From the NCBI RefSeq assembly GCF_034007085.1, contig NZ_JAVERO010000056.1, forward strand, positions 1 through 13,360: 13,360 nucleotides of DNA, in the 5' to 3' direction. The translations under genes were made by a program, and so were the position numbers. Of the stretch, positions 6,034 through 13,360 are shown piece by piece. The number at the start of each line of letters is the position of its first letter. The stretch's first letter is position 1. The DNA is from Castellaniella sp034007085. GTDB taxonomy: Bacteria; Pseudomonadota; Gammaproteobacteria; Burkholderiales; Burkholderiaceae_B. The notes beneath the pieces are model-generated. The model had not been told where the DNA came from. It saw only the letters and a program-made list of their open reading frames with translations, and did no database searches.

Positions 6034-7401
6034 ATGCTGAACATCATCATTCTGGCCGCCGGCCTGGGCAAACGCATGCAGTCGGATTTGCCCAAAGTCC
6101 TGCACCCGATCGCCGGCAAACCCATGCTGGCCCATGTCCTGGATTCGGCGCGTGCCCTGTCGCCCGACCGGATCGTGGTTGTGACCGGCCACGGGGCCGA
6201 CCGTGTCCAGGCGGCTTTTGCCGGGCAGGATCTGTGCTTTGCCCTGCAGCAGCCTCAACTGGGGACAGGCCATGCCGTGATGCAGGCCCTGCCGCAGTTG
6301 CTGGAAGACGGTACGGATGATGTCAGCCTGGTGCTGTATGGTGATGTGCCGCTGGTGCGCGCGGATACCTTGCGGGCGTTGCTGCAGGCCCGCGGCAAGG
6401 GGCTGGCACTGCTGACCGAAACGCTGGCCGACCCCACGGGCTATGGGCGCATTGTGCGTGACGGCCAGGGCCGCATCTGCCGCATCGTCGAGCACAAGGA
6501 TGCCAGCGCCGCAGAACGGGCCCTGAACGAGGTCAACACCGGCATCCTGGCCGCGCCTACGGCGGCGCTGCGGGATTGGCTGGGTCGGATCGACAATCGC
6601 AACGCCCAGGGCGAATACTATCTGACCGACATCGTGGGTCTGGCCGTCGCCGACGGCGTGCCCGTGTCGCACGCCCAGCCCACCGCCAGCTGGGAAACCC
6701 TGGGGGTCAACAGCCGTGTCCAGCAGGCTCAGCTCGAACGCATCTGGCAGGGCGAGCAGGCGCGCGTACTGCTTGAACAGGGTGTCACCCTGGCCGATCC
6801 GGCGCGCTTCGATCTGCGGGGTTCACTGGTGTGCGGACGGGATGTCTTCATCGATGTGGGCTGCGTGTTCGAGGGCCAGGTGCACTTGGCCGACGGTGTG
6901 CGCATCGGGCCGCACTGCGTGATCCGTGATGCGCGCATCGACGCGGGCAGCGTGGTGGATGCCTATACCCATGTCGAAGGCGCCCAGGTGGGCGAAGCCG
7001 CCCGGATCGGGCCCTATGCCCGTCTGCGGCCGGGGGCGGACATCGGCCCGCAGGCCCATGTGGGCAATTTCGTCGAACTGAAAAAGACCCGCCTGGGCCG
7101 GGGCTCCAAGGCCAATCACCTGGCATATCTGGGCGATGCAGAGATCGGCGAGCGCGTCAACGTCGGCGCGGGCACCATCACCTGCAACTACGATGGCGTC
7201 AACAAGTTCCAGACCGTGATCGAAGACGATGCGTTCATTGGATCCGATACGCAGCTGATCGCGCCCGTGCGCGTCGGCAAGGGCGCCACGCTGGGGGCCG
7301 GCACGACCCTGACCAAGGACGCGCCCGCCGGCGAACTGACCCTGTCGCGGGTGCGACAACAGTCCGTGCCGGGTTGGAAACGGCCGACACGCAAGGCCTA
7401 G
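6034..7401 (+). CDS. glmU: Bifunctional GlmU: GlcN-1-P acetyltransferase / GlcNAc-1-P uridylyltransferase
   Basis: GlmU makes UDP-N-acetylglucosamine, the precursor of peptidoglycan and lipid A, in the cytoplasm. The 455 residues match the usual length of about 456. The N-terminal uridylyltransferase has LAAGLGKRM (8-15) with PKVLHPIAGKPM (20-31), GTGHA (78-82) and YGDVPLV with metal-binding D104. N228 corresponds to the second metal ligand. The C-terminal left-handed beta-helix carries RPGADIG, NFVELKK (345-351), catalytic H362 in NHLAYLGDAE, and NYDGVNKFQT (385-394). I chose the ATG at 6034, where the family N-terminus MLNIIILAAG begins, although the frame is open upstream to 5659. No clear Shine-Dalgarno is visible before this ATG. 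glmS, a frequent partner, does not follow; a glycosyltransferase does, 32 bp later. Confidence 0.97.
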   Translation: MLNIIILAAGLGKRMQSDLPKVLHPIAGKPMLAHVLDSARALSPDRIVVVTGHGADRVQAAFAGQDLCFALQQPQLGTGHAVMQALPQLLEDGTDDVSLVLYGDVPLVRADTLRALLQARGKGLALLTETLADPTGYGRIVRDGQGRICRIVEHKDASAAERALNEVNTGILAAPTAALRDWLGRIDNRNAQGEYYLTDIVGLAVADGVPVSHAQPTASWETLGVNSRVQQAQLERIWQGEQARVLLEQGVTLADPARFDLRGSLVCGRDVFIDVGCVFEGQVHLADGVRIGPHCVIRDARIDAGSVVDAYTHVEGAQVGEAARIGPYARLRPGADIGPQAHVGNFVELKKTRLGRGSKANHLAYLGDAEIGERVNVGAGTITCNYDGVNKFQTVIEDDAFIGSDTQLIAPVRVGKGATLGAGTTLTKDAPAGELTLSRVRQQSVPGWKRPTRKA

Positions 7402-7433
7402 CGGCCTGGCAGGCCCGGCACCCGGACGGCTTC

Positions 7434-8489
7434 ATGCGCATCCTGCACCTGAACCTGGAAAAAGGTTGGCGGGGAGGCGAACGGCAGACCCTGCTGACCC
7501 TGGACGGCCTGCGGGCGGGCGGCCATGAGGTCGCGCTGGCGGCGCGGGCTGGTGGTCCACTGGCCAGACGGGCGGTTGCGGCAGGCATTCCGGTGTTCGA
7601 GTGCGGGGGGACTCTGGGTCTGGTGCGCATTCTGCTGACCAAGGGCCAGCGCTTCGATGTGCTGCATGCGCAGACGGCCCAGACCATGAGCCTGTTGGCG
7701 GCGCTGCGGCCCTTGTTGCGTGCCGCTCTGGTCTTTACGCGCCGCACGGCGTTCGATGCTGCGGGCACGGAAGGCCGCCACCGCTGGAAATGGGCCAAGG
7801 CCGATGCGCTGGTGGCAATCAGCGAGGCTGCGGCGGCGGCGCCCCGGGCGTTGGGTCTGTCCGTGGTCGTCGTTCCCAGCGCGGTCCAGGCCGAGCCGAC
7901 CGACTCCCGTCGCATGCATGATCTGCGGACGCGCTTCGGCCTGGATGGCCGGCGGGTGCTGGTCACGGCGGCGGCGCTCAGCCCTGAAAAGGATCCACTG
8001 ACCCTGATCGGCGCAGTCGATATCCTGCGCCGCACCCATCCGGATGTGCTGTGCCTGCATTGCGGTGCCGACGGTGCCGCTGCGGATGCCGCACGCGCAC
8101 GGGTGGCCGAATTGGGCCTGGCAGATCATTATCGGTTCGCGGGTTTCCTGCCGCATGTGGCCGATGCATTGGCGCTGGCCGATGTCTACGTCAGCAGTTC
8201 GCGCTTCGAAGCCCTGGGTACCAGCGTGCTGGATGCCTGCCTGGTCGGGTTGCCGATCGTGGCAACTGATGTGGGCGGGCATCGGGAAATCCTGGCACCG
8301 GATCGGGGGCTGCTGGTGCCGGCGGGCGATGCGGCGGCGCTTGCCCGTCGCATCACCTGGGTGCTGGCGCACCCGGACGCCGCGCGCGCCATGGGCGCAC
8401 GGGCGCAGGCCATGGTCCAGCGGGACTATGCGGTGGCCGCCATGGTGGCGCGCTACGAGCGCCTGTATCGCGGGTTGCGGCGGGCGTAG
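7434..8489 (+). CDS. Glycosyltransferase, GT4 family (GT-B fold)
   Basis: This 351-residue protein has the two Rossmann domains of GT-B enzymes. The N-terminal acceptor domain starts MRILHLNLEKGWRGGERQ, with the GG loop typical of GT4. The donor domain has AALSPEKDPLTLIGA (180-194), HCGADG (209-214) and the region SSSRFEALGTSVLDAC (254-269), then VGLPIVATDVGGHREIL (271-287). In the usual E-x7-E donor motif the second acidic residue here is Asp (E259, D267). The sugar and acceptor cannot be read from the sequence. The nearby waaC, waaA and galU suggest LPS core or another envelope glycan. The start is the ATG at 7434; a TTG at 7374 would overlap glmU and add 20 residues outside the conserved fold. 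The ribosome site is weak (GGAC). The stop lies three bases from the convergent stop of the next gene. Confidence 0.85.
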   Translation: MRILHLNLEKGWRGGERQTLLTLDGLRAGGHEVALAARAGGPLARRAVAAGIPVFECGGTLGLVRILLTKGQRFDVLHAQTAQTMSLLAALRPLLRAALVFTRRTAFDAAGTEGRHRWKWAKADALVAISEAAAAAPRALGLSVVVVPSAVQAEPTDSRRMHDLRTRFGLDGRRVLVTAAALSPEKDPLTLIGAVDILRRTHPDVLCLHCGADGAAADAARARVAELGLADHYRFAGFLPHVADALALADVYVSSSRFEALGTSVLDACLVGLPIVATDVGGHREILAPDRGLLVPAGDAAALARRITWVLAHPDAARAMGARAQAMVQRDYAVAAMVARYERLYRGLRRA

Positions 8490-8492
8490 CTT

Positions 8493-9014
8493 TTACAGAG
8501 GGCGCAAGGTGGTGCGGTATTGCTGCGCGCGATCCGCGTAGCTGCGGGCGCTGTTTTCCAGGTTGGCGACCTCGTCGTCGCTGAGCGTGCGCACGGCCTT
8601 GGCCGGGGCGCCCAGGATCAGGGAGCGTTCGGGGAAGACCTTGCCTTCGGTCACCAGGGCGCCGGCGCCGACCAGGCAGTGGCGGCCGATCACGGCGCCG
8701 TTCAGGACCACGGCCTGGATGCCGATCAGGGCGCCGTCCTCGACCGTACAGCCGTGCAGCATGGCCTGGTGGCCGACCGTGACGTGACGGCCGATGCGCA
8801 GTGGCTTGCCTGGGTCCACATGCAGGACTGCGCCTTCCTGGATATTGCTGTTTTCGCCAATGACGATGGGTTCGTTGTCAGCGCGGATCGTGGCGCCGGG
8901 CCAGACACTGGCGCCGGCTTGCAGCGTGACGGCGCCGATCAGGGTGGCTTCGGTCGCCACGAAGGCGGATGGATCGATGTGCGGGGTCAGGGTTCCCAGG
9001 GTGTAGCAGGTCAT
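8493..9014 (-). CDS. Gamma-carbonic anhydrase family protein (left-handed beta-helix)
   Basis: This is a 173-residue hexapeptide-repeat protein, the usual length of the YrdA/PaaY-type gamma class. The three likely zinc/iron ligands are visible: H65 (GAVLHVD), H82 and H87 (VGHQAMLHG). The supporting R45 and D46 (IRADNEPI) and a repeated hexapeptide pattern over about residues 20-125 are also present, followed by a C-terminal helix. Members bind metal, but many have little carbonic anhydrase activity and some act on acyl-CoA thioesters, so the substrate is uncertain. The start ATG at 9014 has GGAG six bases upstream. The gene is divergent from waaC (98-bp gap) and converges tail to tail with the GT4 gene with three bases between stops. 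No good promoter is apparent in its upstream region. Confidence 0.92.
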   Translation of the reverse strand: MTCYTLGTLTPHIDPSAFVATEATLIGAVTLQAGASVWPGATIRADNEPIVIGENSNIQEGAVLHVDPGKPLRIGRHVTVGHQAMLHGCTVEDGALIGIQAVVLNGAVIGRHCLVGAGALVTEGKVFPERSLILGAPAKAVRTLSDDEVANLENSARSYADRAQQYRTTLRPL

Positions 9015-9100
9015 CGGGGGCTCCGGGCAGGCCGCGCGGCGCGGGCGGCGGGATGGTGTGCTGATCGTAGCACGCCCGTCCGGGTGCCCTGGGCCGGCCC

Positions 9101-9112
9101 TATAATCGCGCC
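9101..9112 (+). promoter_or_regulatory. Perfect -10 element (TATAAT) of waaC; predicted leaderless mRNA
   Basis: TATAAT at 9101-9106 is followed by six bases and then the waaC ATG at 9113, so the expected transcription start coincides with the start codon. No Shine-Dalgarno is present. No good -35 hexamer is visible at the expected distance in the GC-rich sequence upstream. Confidence 0.6.
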
Positions 9113-10081
9113 ATGACGACCCGCATTCTCATCGTACGCACGTCCTCGCTCGGGGATCTGGTGCATATGCTGCCCGCCATCACCGACATTGCCCGGCATG
9201 TGCCGGGTGCCGTCATCGACTGGCTGGCCGAGGAATCGTTCGCCGATATCCCATCCTGGCATCCGGCCGTGCATGAGGTCATTCCGGTCGCGCATCGGCG
9301 CTGGCGCAAGCACTGGTGGGCTGCCGAAACCCGCCGTGAACGCGCGGCCCTGCGGGCCGTCCTGGGTGCGCGCCGCTATGACATCGTCCTGGACATGCAG
9401 GCCCTGATGAAATCGATCTGGCTGGTGCGCCAGACGCACGGCGTGCGCCATGGACTGGATTGGAAGTCCGCGCGGGAACCGCTGGCTTCGCTGTTCTACG
9501 ATGTGCGCCATCGGGTCGAATTCTGGCAGCCGGCCATCATTCGCCAGCGCACGCTGGCGGCGGCCACGTTTGGCTATGCGCTCGAAGGCGCGCCGGATTT
9601 CGGGTTGCAGGCCTTGACCGATGGGGTCGCGATCGAACCGGCCGCTCTGATCATGCCCTCGGCCAGTCGCGACGACAAGCTCTGGCCGGATGCAGATTGG
9701 CAGCAGGTCTTTGATGACCTGCAGGGACGCGGCCTGGCGCTGCGGCTGCTGGCCGGAAACGACGCCGAGCAGGCACGTGCGCAGGAACTGATCCGGGGGC
9801 GGGCGGATGCGATCGTGCTGCCCCGCATGGGATTGCGCCAGGTGGCGGACCAGCTTGCCCGGGCGCGGATCATGGTGGGCCTGGACAGCGGCCTGACGCA
9901 CCTGAGCGCAGGGCTGGGCCGCCCTACCATCGGCATCTACAAGGCCTCGACTCCGGTGCGCACCCCGTTGCAGGGGCCGGCCTACACTGCCAGTCTCGGT
10001 GAACGTGGCCAGGCGCCTGACGCAGGCCGCGTGCGGGCCGCCATTGCCGAAGCCCTGGACGAGGCCCGCGGAGGCGCGTGA
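9113..10081 (+). CDS. waaC: Lipopolysaccharide heptosyltransferase I
   Basis: WaaC adds the first L-glycero-D-manno-heptose to Kdo of lipid A on the cytoplasmic face of the inner membrane. The protein has 322 residues and belongs to GT9. It opens with RILIVRTSSLGDLVHMLPA (4-22), where D15 is the likely catalytic aspartate. Next come the WaaC-like WLAEESFADIPSWHPAV (37-53), IPVAHRRWRK (57-66), MQALMKS (95-101) and GLDWKSARE (114-122). The donor motif GLDSGLTHLSAGLGRPT (256-272) closes the ADP-heptose site. It is more like heptosyltransferase I than II or III because of the SWHPAV and RRWRK blocks. The start is fixed by the TATAAT six bases upstream. Its TGA overlaps the waaA ATG by one base (TGATG), so the two are very probably cotranscribed and translationally coupled. 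Confidence 0.93.
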   Translation: MTTRILIVRTSSLGDLVHMLPAITDIARHVPGAVIDWLAEESFADIPSWHPAVHEVIPVAHRRWRKHWWAAETRRERAALRAVLGARRYDIVLDMQALMKSIWLVRQTHGVRHGLDWKSAREPLASLFYDVRHRVEFWQPAIIRQRTLAAATFGYALEGAPDFGLQALTDGVAIEPAALIMPSASRDDKLWPDADWQQVFDDLQGRGLALRLLAGNDAEQARAQELIRGRADAIVLPRMGLRQVADQLARARIMVGLDSGLTHLSAGLGRPTIGIYKASTPVRTPLQGPAYTASLGERGQAPDAGRVRAAIAEALDEARGGA

Positions 10082-11427
10082 TGCGCACACTGTATTCTTT
10101 GTTGCTGCGCATCTTGTCCCCCTTGCTGCTGGGTTGGATGGCGCTGCGCGCCCGCCGTGCCGGCGGCCGCTGGGCCGTGCTGGGGGCGACACGCTTCGGT
10201 CATTATGGGCGGACTGGGGATGGCCCTGGCGCCATCTGGATCCATGCCGTCAGCCTGGGCGAGACCCGGGCGGCCCATCCATTGATCCAGGCGCTGCTGG
10301 AACGCGGGCACACGGTGCTGCTGACGCACCTGACGGCCACCGGCTGGGCCGAAGGGGCACGCGTCTATGCGACAGAACGCGCCGCAGGGCGCTTGCGCCA
10401 GGACTGGCTGCCGTATGATTTTCCGGGGGCGACGCGGCGTTTCATGCGCCATTACCGGCCCGCAGTGGGTGTTCTGATCGAACGCGAGGTCTGGCCCAAT
10501 CTGGTGCATGCGGCAGTGGCCGCCGATGTGCCGCTGGTGCTGGCCAGTGCCCGCATGTCGGCATCTTCATTGCGCGGCACGCTCAGGCTGGGGGCGCTGT
10601 TGCGGCCCGCCTACGGTGCTCTGGCGCGGACTTATGCCCAGTCCCTGGCAGATGCCCGGCGGCTGGAACGGGCCGGTGCGCGGCAAGTTGCCGTATCGGG
10701 CAATTTCAAGTTCGATCTGCCGCTGGACAGCGAACGGATCGCACGCGGTACCGGTTTTGCCGCCCGCTTGGGCAGGCGGATCGTGGTGATCGCCAGCACC
10801 CGCGAAGGCGAAGACGCGCTCTTTGTCGAAGCCATTCGCCAGCAGGTCGGGCAGCGGCGCGCCCGGGGCGACGATTCCGGCCCGCCCTGGCTGTTCATGC
10901 TGGTGCCGCGCCATCCAGAGCGTTTCGAGCAGGCGGCCGAGTTGCTGCGCGCCGCCGGCCTGTCCCACGTGCGGCGCAGCCGGTTGCTGGATCTGGGCGA
11001 TGACAGCAGCCCGGCCGTTGAAGCCTGCCGGGACGTGGATGTGGTGCTGGGCGACACGCTCGGGGAAATGGCTTGGTACTACGCCTGCGCCCAGGTGGCC
11101 ATCGTGGGGGGCAGCTTTGCCCCGCTGGGAGGACAGAATTTCATCGAGGCCAGCGCCCAGGGACGGCCGGTTCTGGTGGGGCCGCATACCGCCCATTTCG
11201 AGCAGGCGGTCGCAGACGCCCTGGCGGCGGGCGCCATTGCCCGGGCGAACGACCCGGACCAGGCCCTGCGTCAGGCCCTGCGCTGGCTGGACGATCCCGC
11301 CAGCTTGCACCGCATGGGCGAAGCGGCCCGCGATTGGGTCCGGCAGCATGCGGGTGCTGTGGCGCGTGTGGTGAACGGCATCGAGACCCTGCTGGAGCAG
11401 AGGGGGCGGCGTTTACCGAGGGTCTGA
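10081..11427 (+). CDS. waaA: 3-deoxy-D-manno-octulosonic acid (Kdo) transferase
   Basis: WaaA transfers Kdo from CMP-Kdo to lipid IVA, the step before WaaC acts. The protein has 448 residues. The N-terminal hydrophobic segment (about 1-22) anchors it to the inner membrane. Signature blocks are HAVSLGETRAAHPLI (55-69) with catalytic base E61, LPYDFPG (110-116), LIEREVWPN (132-140), SGNFKFD (206-212), ASTREGEDAL (238-247), VPRHPERF (275-282), LGDTLGEM (323-330) and GGSFAPLGGQNFIEA (343-357) followed by VGPHTAHF. Whether it adds one or two Kdo residues cannot be told. I prefer the ATG at 10081, which has GGAGG six bases upstream; the adjacent GTG at 10078 would leave only three. It is coupled to waaC and converges on galU with 29 bp between stops; no terminator hairpin with a T-run is visible there. 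Confidence 0.95.
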   Translation: MRTLYSLLLRILSPLLLGWMALRARRAGGRWAVLGATRFGHYGRTGDGPGAIWIHAVSLGETRAAHPLIQALLERGHTVLLTHLTATGWAEGARVYATERAAGRLRQDWLPYDFPGATRRFMRHYRPAVGVLIEREVWPNLVHAAVAADVPLVLASARMSASSLRGTLRLGALLRPAYGALARTYAQSLADARRLERAGARQVAVSGNFKFDLPLDSERIARGTGFAARLGRRIVVIASTREGEDALFVEAIRQQVGQRRARGDDSGPPWLFMLVPRHPERFEQAAELLRAAGLSHVRRSRLLDLGDDSSPAVEACRDVDVVLGDTLGEMAWYYACAQVAIVGGSFAPLGGQNFIEASAQGRPVLVGPHTAHFEQAVADALAAGAIARANDPDQALRQALRWLDDPASLHRMGEAARDWVRQHAGAVARVVNGIETLLEQRGRRLPRV

Positions 11428-11456
11428 TGCCAGTTGCCCGAATCCTCTGTCGGGGA

Positions 11457-12299
11457 TCAGGCGGAAGGTTCCAGGCCGTGGTATTTCTTGCCCAGGGCGA
11501 TCGTGGCCTGAAAGAAACCTTCCTTGTTGCCGCAGTCGTAGCGGGTGCCGCTGTAGCGGTGGGCCAGCACGCGGCGTTGCTTCAGTAGATCGGCAATAGC
11601 GTCCGTGAGTTGGATTTCGTGGCCGACCCCGGCCTGGGTGCGGCGCAGGTGATCGAAGATTTCGGGTTCCAGGATGTAGCGGCCCACGACGGCCTGGTTC
11701 GATGGCGCGTCCTGTGGTGCGGGTTTTTCCACGATCTGTTCGACCCGCGTGTTGCGCGAGTCGATGGCCGTGCCGGCGATGATGCCGTATTTACGGGAAT
11801 CGGCCGGGTCGATGGTCTGGATGGCAAGCACGCTGCCGTCGTGCTGATGGGCCGCGTCCACCAGCTGGCGCGTGACGGATGTGTCGGCATCCAGCAGGTC
11901 ATCGGCCAGCAATACGGCAAAGGGTTCGTTGCCGACGATGGGTTCGGCGCACAGCACGGCGTGGCCCAGGCCCAGGGGCTGGGCCTGGCGGGTGTAGATG
12001 CAATGGACGTGCGGCGGCAGAATCGTTTTGATTGTTTCCAGCAGGGCTTGCTTGCCCTTGGATTCCAGTTCGGCTTCGAGTTCGGGCGTGCGGTCGAAAT
12101 GGTCCTCGATGGCCCGCTTGTGGCGGCCCGTGACGAAGATCAGTTCCGTGATGCCGGCGGCCAGGGCTTCTTCGACGGCGTATTGGATCAGGGGCTTGTC
12201 GATGACCGGCAGCATTTCCTTGGGCATGGCCTTGGTGGCCGGCAGGAAACGGGTGCCCAGGCCTGCGACAGGAAAGACGGCCTTGCGGATGGGTTTCAT
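11457..12299 (-). CDS. galU: UTP-glucose-1-phosphate uridylyltransferase
   Basis: GalU makes UDP-glucose from UTP and glucose-1-phosphate for LPS core, exopolysaccharide and trehalose pathways. The protein has 280 residues, close to the usual 280-300. It shows the nucleotide-binding AGLGTRFLPATKAMPKEMLP (12-31), GLGHAVLCAEP (110-120), LLADDLLD (130-137), VEKP (190-193) and GRYILEPEIF (206-215), then YDCGNKEGF (254-262). The start ATG at 12299 has no Shine-Dalgarno, but it overlaps the TGA of the small upstream gene (ATGA, 12296-12299). Its translation is probably coupled to that gene. The start is also where the family N-terminus (MKPIRKAVFPVAG) begins. Confidence 0.97.
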   Translation of the reverse strand: MKPIRKAVFPVAGLGTRFLPATKAMPKEMLPVIDKPLIQYAVEEALAAGITELIFVTGRHKRAIEDHFDRTPELEAELESKGKQALLETIKTILPPHVHCIYTRQAQPLGLGHAVLCAEPIVGNEPFAVLLADDLLDADTSVTRQLVDAAHQHDGSVLAIQTIDPADSRKYGIIAGTAIDSRNTRVEQIVEKPAPQDAPSNQAVVGRYILEPEIFDHLRRTQAGVGHEIQLTDAIADLLKQRRVLAHRYSGTRYDCGNKEGFFQATIALGKKYHGLEPSA

Positions 12300-12472
12300 T
12301 GCTGGGAAATTTCAGGAGGCATGGGCGCGCCCAGGACCAGGGCCTGTTGGTTGCGCTGTGACAGTGGCCGGGGTGTGCGCCCCTGTTCGGCCGGCGGCGG
12401 GCCGAAGAAGCCCTGGCCGTAGGCCAGCAGCGCCAGGTTGGCGATGATGGCGAGGGTCAGCAGGAAACGCAT
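12296..12472 (-). CDS. Small membrane-anchored protein, probable remnant or short relative of a SPOR-domain protein (58 aa)
   Basis: This is a short gene between coaX and galU encoding 58 residues. An N-terminal hydrophobic helix (MRFLLTLAIIANLALLAYG) is followed by QGFFGPPPAEQGRTPRPL and a hydrophilic tail ending PPEISQQ. In related betaproteobacteria a protein beginning with this kind of helix, an F/YGQG turn and a GREP-R-L linker follows coaX and continues into a C-terminal SPOR peptidoglycan-binding domain. Here the frame stops before any SPOR domain, so it looks like a C-terminally lost version, or a genuinely short family. The ATG at 12472 has no good ribosome site. A possible -10 (TATACT, 12506-12511 on the minus strand) lies upstream. 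Its TGA overlaps galU's ATG, which may have preserved it as a translational coupler. Function is unknown. Confidence 0.65.
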   Translation of the reverse strand: MRFLLTLAIIANLALLAYGQGFFGPPPAEQGRTPRPLSQRNQQALVLGAPMPPEISQQ

Positions 12473-12521
12473 GTTCTGGTCGGGATGGAGAAAAGAATGT
12501 CCGCCAGTATATCAGTGGGTC

Positions 12522-13360
12522 TCAGCGGCTTGCGTCTTGTGTCGGCCGGCCCGGCGACGCGTCCTGCGGATCGTCCGGATGCGCCAGACTGGCCAGTCCG
12601 TCCAGCACAGGGCTGTCCAGCCAACGTGGCTGTGCGGCGGTCGGGGCCGTGCGTGCCAGTGCGACCGTCAATTCTGCCTGAATACGCGGCCAGTCGCCGC
12701 CGCTGACGAACAGCAGTGGTGGCGCGCCGGGGCAGGTATCGGCAGCCAGTTGCCATTGGCGCAGCAGTGCCCCGGCCTGGGCGGCTGCGATGCCGCTGGC
12801 GATGGCGGTATCGGTGTCGGTCGGGAAAGCGTCCGGCCGGCCCTGGGCCAGGGGCAGGTTGGCGGTGCCCTGCGCCAGGCTGCGGGCCATCAGGGCGGCC
12901 CCAGGCAGGATCAGCCCGCCGATGAAGGCGGGCCGGCGTTTGCCGCTGGCCTGGGGACGCCAGGCCAGGGTATCGACCGTGGTGGCCGTGCCGAAACTGG
13001 CCAGGATGCATGGGGCGCCAGCCTGCCAGGCGGGATCATTGCGGATGTGCTGCAGCAGGCCCAGCAGGCCCAGCCAGCGGTCGGCGCCCAGCCGGTCAGG
13101 CTGACAATAGCCATTCAGCAGCAGATGGCATCCGTCGCGGCTGTCGAGCCAGCGCACGGGCAGGCCCCAGGCTGTCTGGCAGGTGTGTTCCAGGGCATCG
13201 CGCACGCCGGTGCCTGCGACGTTGGCCCCCAGGATGCGATGCGGTGCGAATCCCAGGCGTGCGGGCAGGCTGGGCAGTTCGGTGTGTTTCAGGATCAGGG
13301 GGGGCATGCTGCGCCCGGAAGCGCCTGGTGCCAGCCAGGCGATCTTGACCCGTGTGTTGC
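12522..13360 (-). CDS. coaX: Type III pantothenate kinase, CoaX/Baf family (partial, N-terminus beyond window)
   Basis: CoaX phosphorylates pantothenate with ATP in the first step of coenzyme A synthesis. In Bordetella this family includes Baf, first described as a Bvg accessory factor. The last 278 residues are in the window; roughly the first five to ten lie outside, since the frame enters with NTRVKIAWLAP, the end of the phosphate-binding motif (DxGNTRxK). Further motifs are GADRWLGLLG (pantothenate/phosphate site), ASFGTATTVD (adenosine site) and FIGGLILPG. The aspartate often found just before GTA is Ser-Phe here, a common betaproteobacterial variant as far as I recall. The C-terminal tail is Pro/Asp-rich and poorly conserved. 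The ATG at 13307 is internal, not the start. birA often lies upstream in relatives but would be outside the window. Confidence 0.93.
   Translation of the reverse strand, partial: NTRVKIAWLAPGASGRSMPPLILKHTELPSLPARLGFAPHRILGANVAGTGVRDALEHTCQTAWGLPVRWLDSRDGCHLLLNGYCQPDRLGADRWLGLLGLLQHIRNDPAWQAGAPCILASFGTATTVDTLAWRPQASGKRRPAFIGGLILPGAALMARSLAQGTANLPLAQGRPDAFPTDTDTAIASGIAAAQAGALLRQWQLAADTCPGAPPLLFVSGGDWPRIQAELTVALARTAPTAAQPRWLDSPVLDGLASLAHPDDPQDASPGRPTQDASR

Noticed and set aside
11428..11456. Bidirectional terminator between convergent waaA and galU
   Set aside because: The 29-bp gap contains no convincing stem-loop followed by T residues.
12457..13011. 184-codon minus-strand open frame
   Set aside because: It overlaps coaX on the same strand in another frame; coaX carries the conserved kinase motifs.

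Overview
The window is GC-rich and gene-dense. The gene set (caa3-type cytochrome oxidase operon with a DUF2970 gene, PhaM, WaaC-WaaA pair, Baf/CoaX-type pantothenate kinase) suggests a betaproteobacterium of the Burkholderiales, probably Alcaligenaceae (the Bordetella/Achromobacter/Castellaniella neighbourhood). This assignment rests on gene content and order, not on a database search. It looks like chromosomal core DNA: no tRNA, rRNA, insertion sequence, prophage or CRISPR was recognised.

Left part (1-4080, minus strand): a respiratory operon read right to left. It holds coxB (subunit II with a fused cytochrome c domain), coxA (subunit I), a 41-residue small assembly protein, a DUF2970 membrane protein, and coxC (subunit III, cut by the window edge). 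The Cox11/CtaG copper chaperone gene that usually lies between coxA and coxC in related operons is not there. A good sigma70-like promoter (-10 TATAAT) and a perfect FNR/ANR-type palindrome lie in the coxB leader.

Middle (3879-4460): a 582-bp divergent intergenic region. Besides the coxB control sites it carries a tandem array of a 63-64 bp unit (four full copies plus a partial fifth). Each copy has the same 16-nt palindrome. The array ends in a 13-bp-stem hairpin next to the promoter of the Nudix gene. This is the least explained part of the window.

Right part (4461-13360): a Nudix hydrolase of the DUF4743 type, phaM (polyhydroxybutyrate granule and chromosome-binding regulator), glmU (UDP-GlcNAc synthesis) and a GT4 glycosyltransferase all run on the plus strand. 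A gamma-carbonic-anhydrase-like protein runs convergently. Then come the coupled pair waaC-waaA (inner-core LPS: heptose I and Kdo transfer) on plus, and galU (UDP-glucose), a short membrane-anchored SPOR-like remnant and coaX (pantothenate kinase, cut by the window edge) on minus. glmU, GT4, waaC, waaA and galU give this half a cell-envelope polysaccharide theme. Two genes, the Nudix gene and waaC, have their -10 hexamer exactly six bases before the ATG, which predicts leaderless mRNAs.

I see no new multi-gene system. The most unusual items are the tandem palindromic array, the missing Cox11 gene, the perfect FNR box, the predicted leaderless starts and the SPOR-less remnant coupled to galU.
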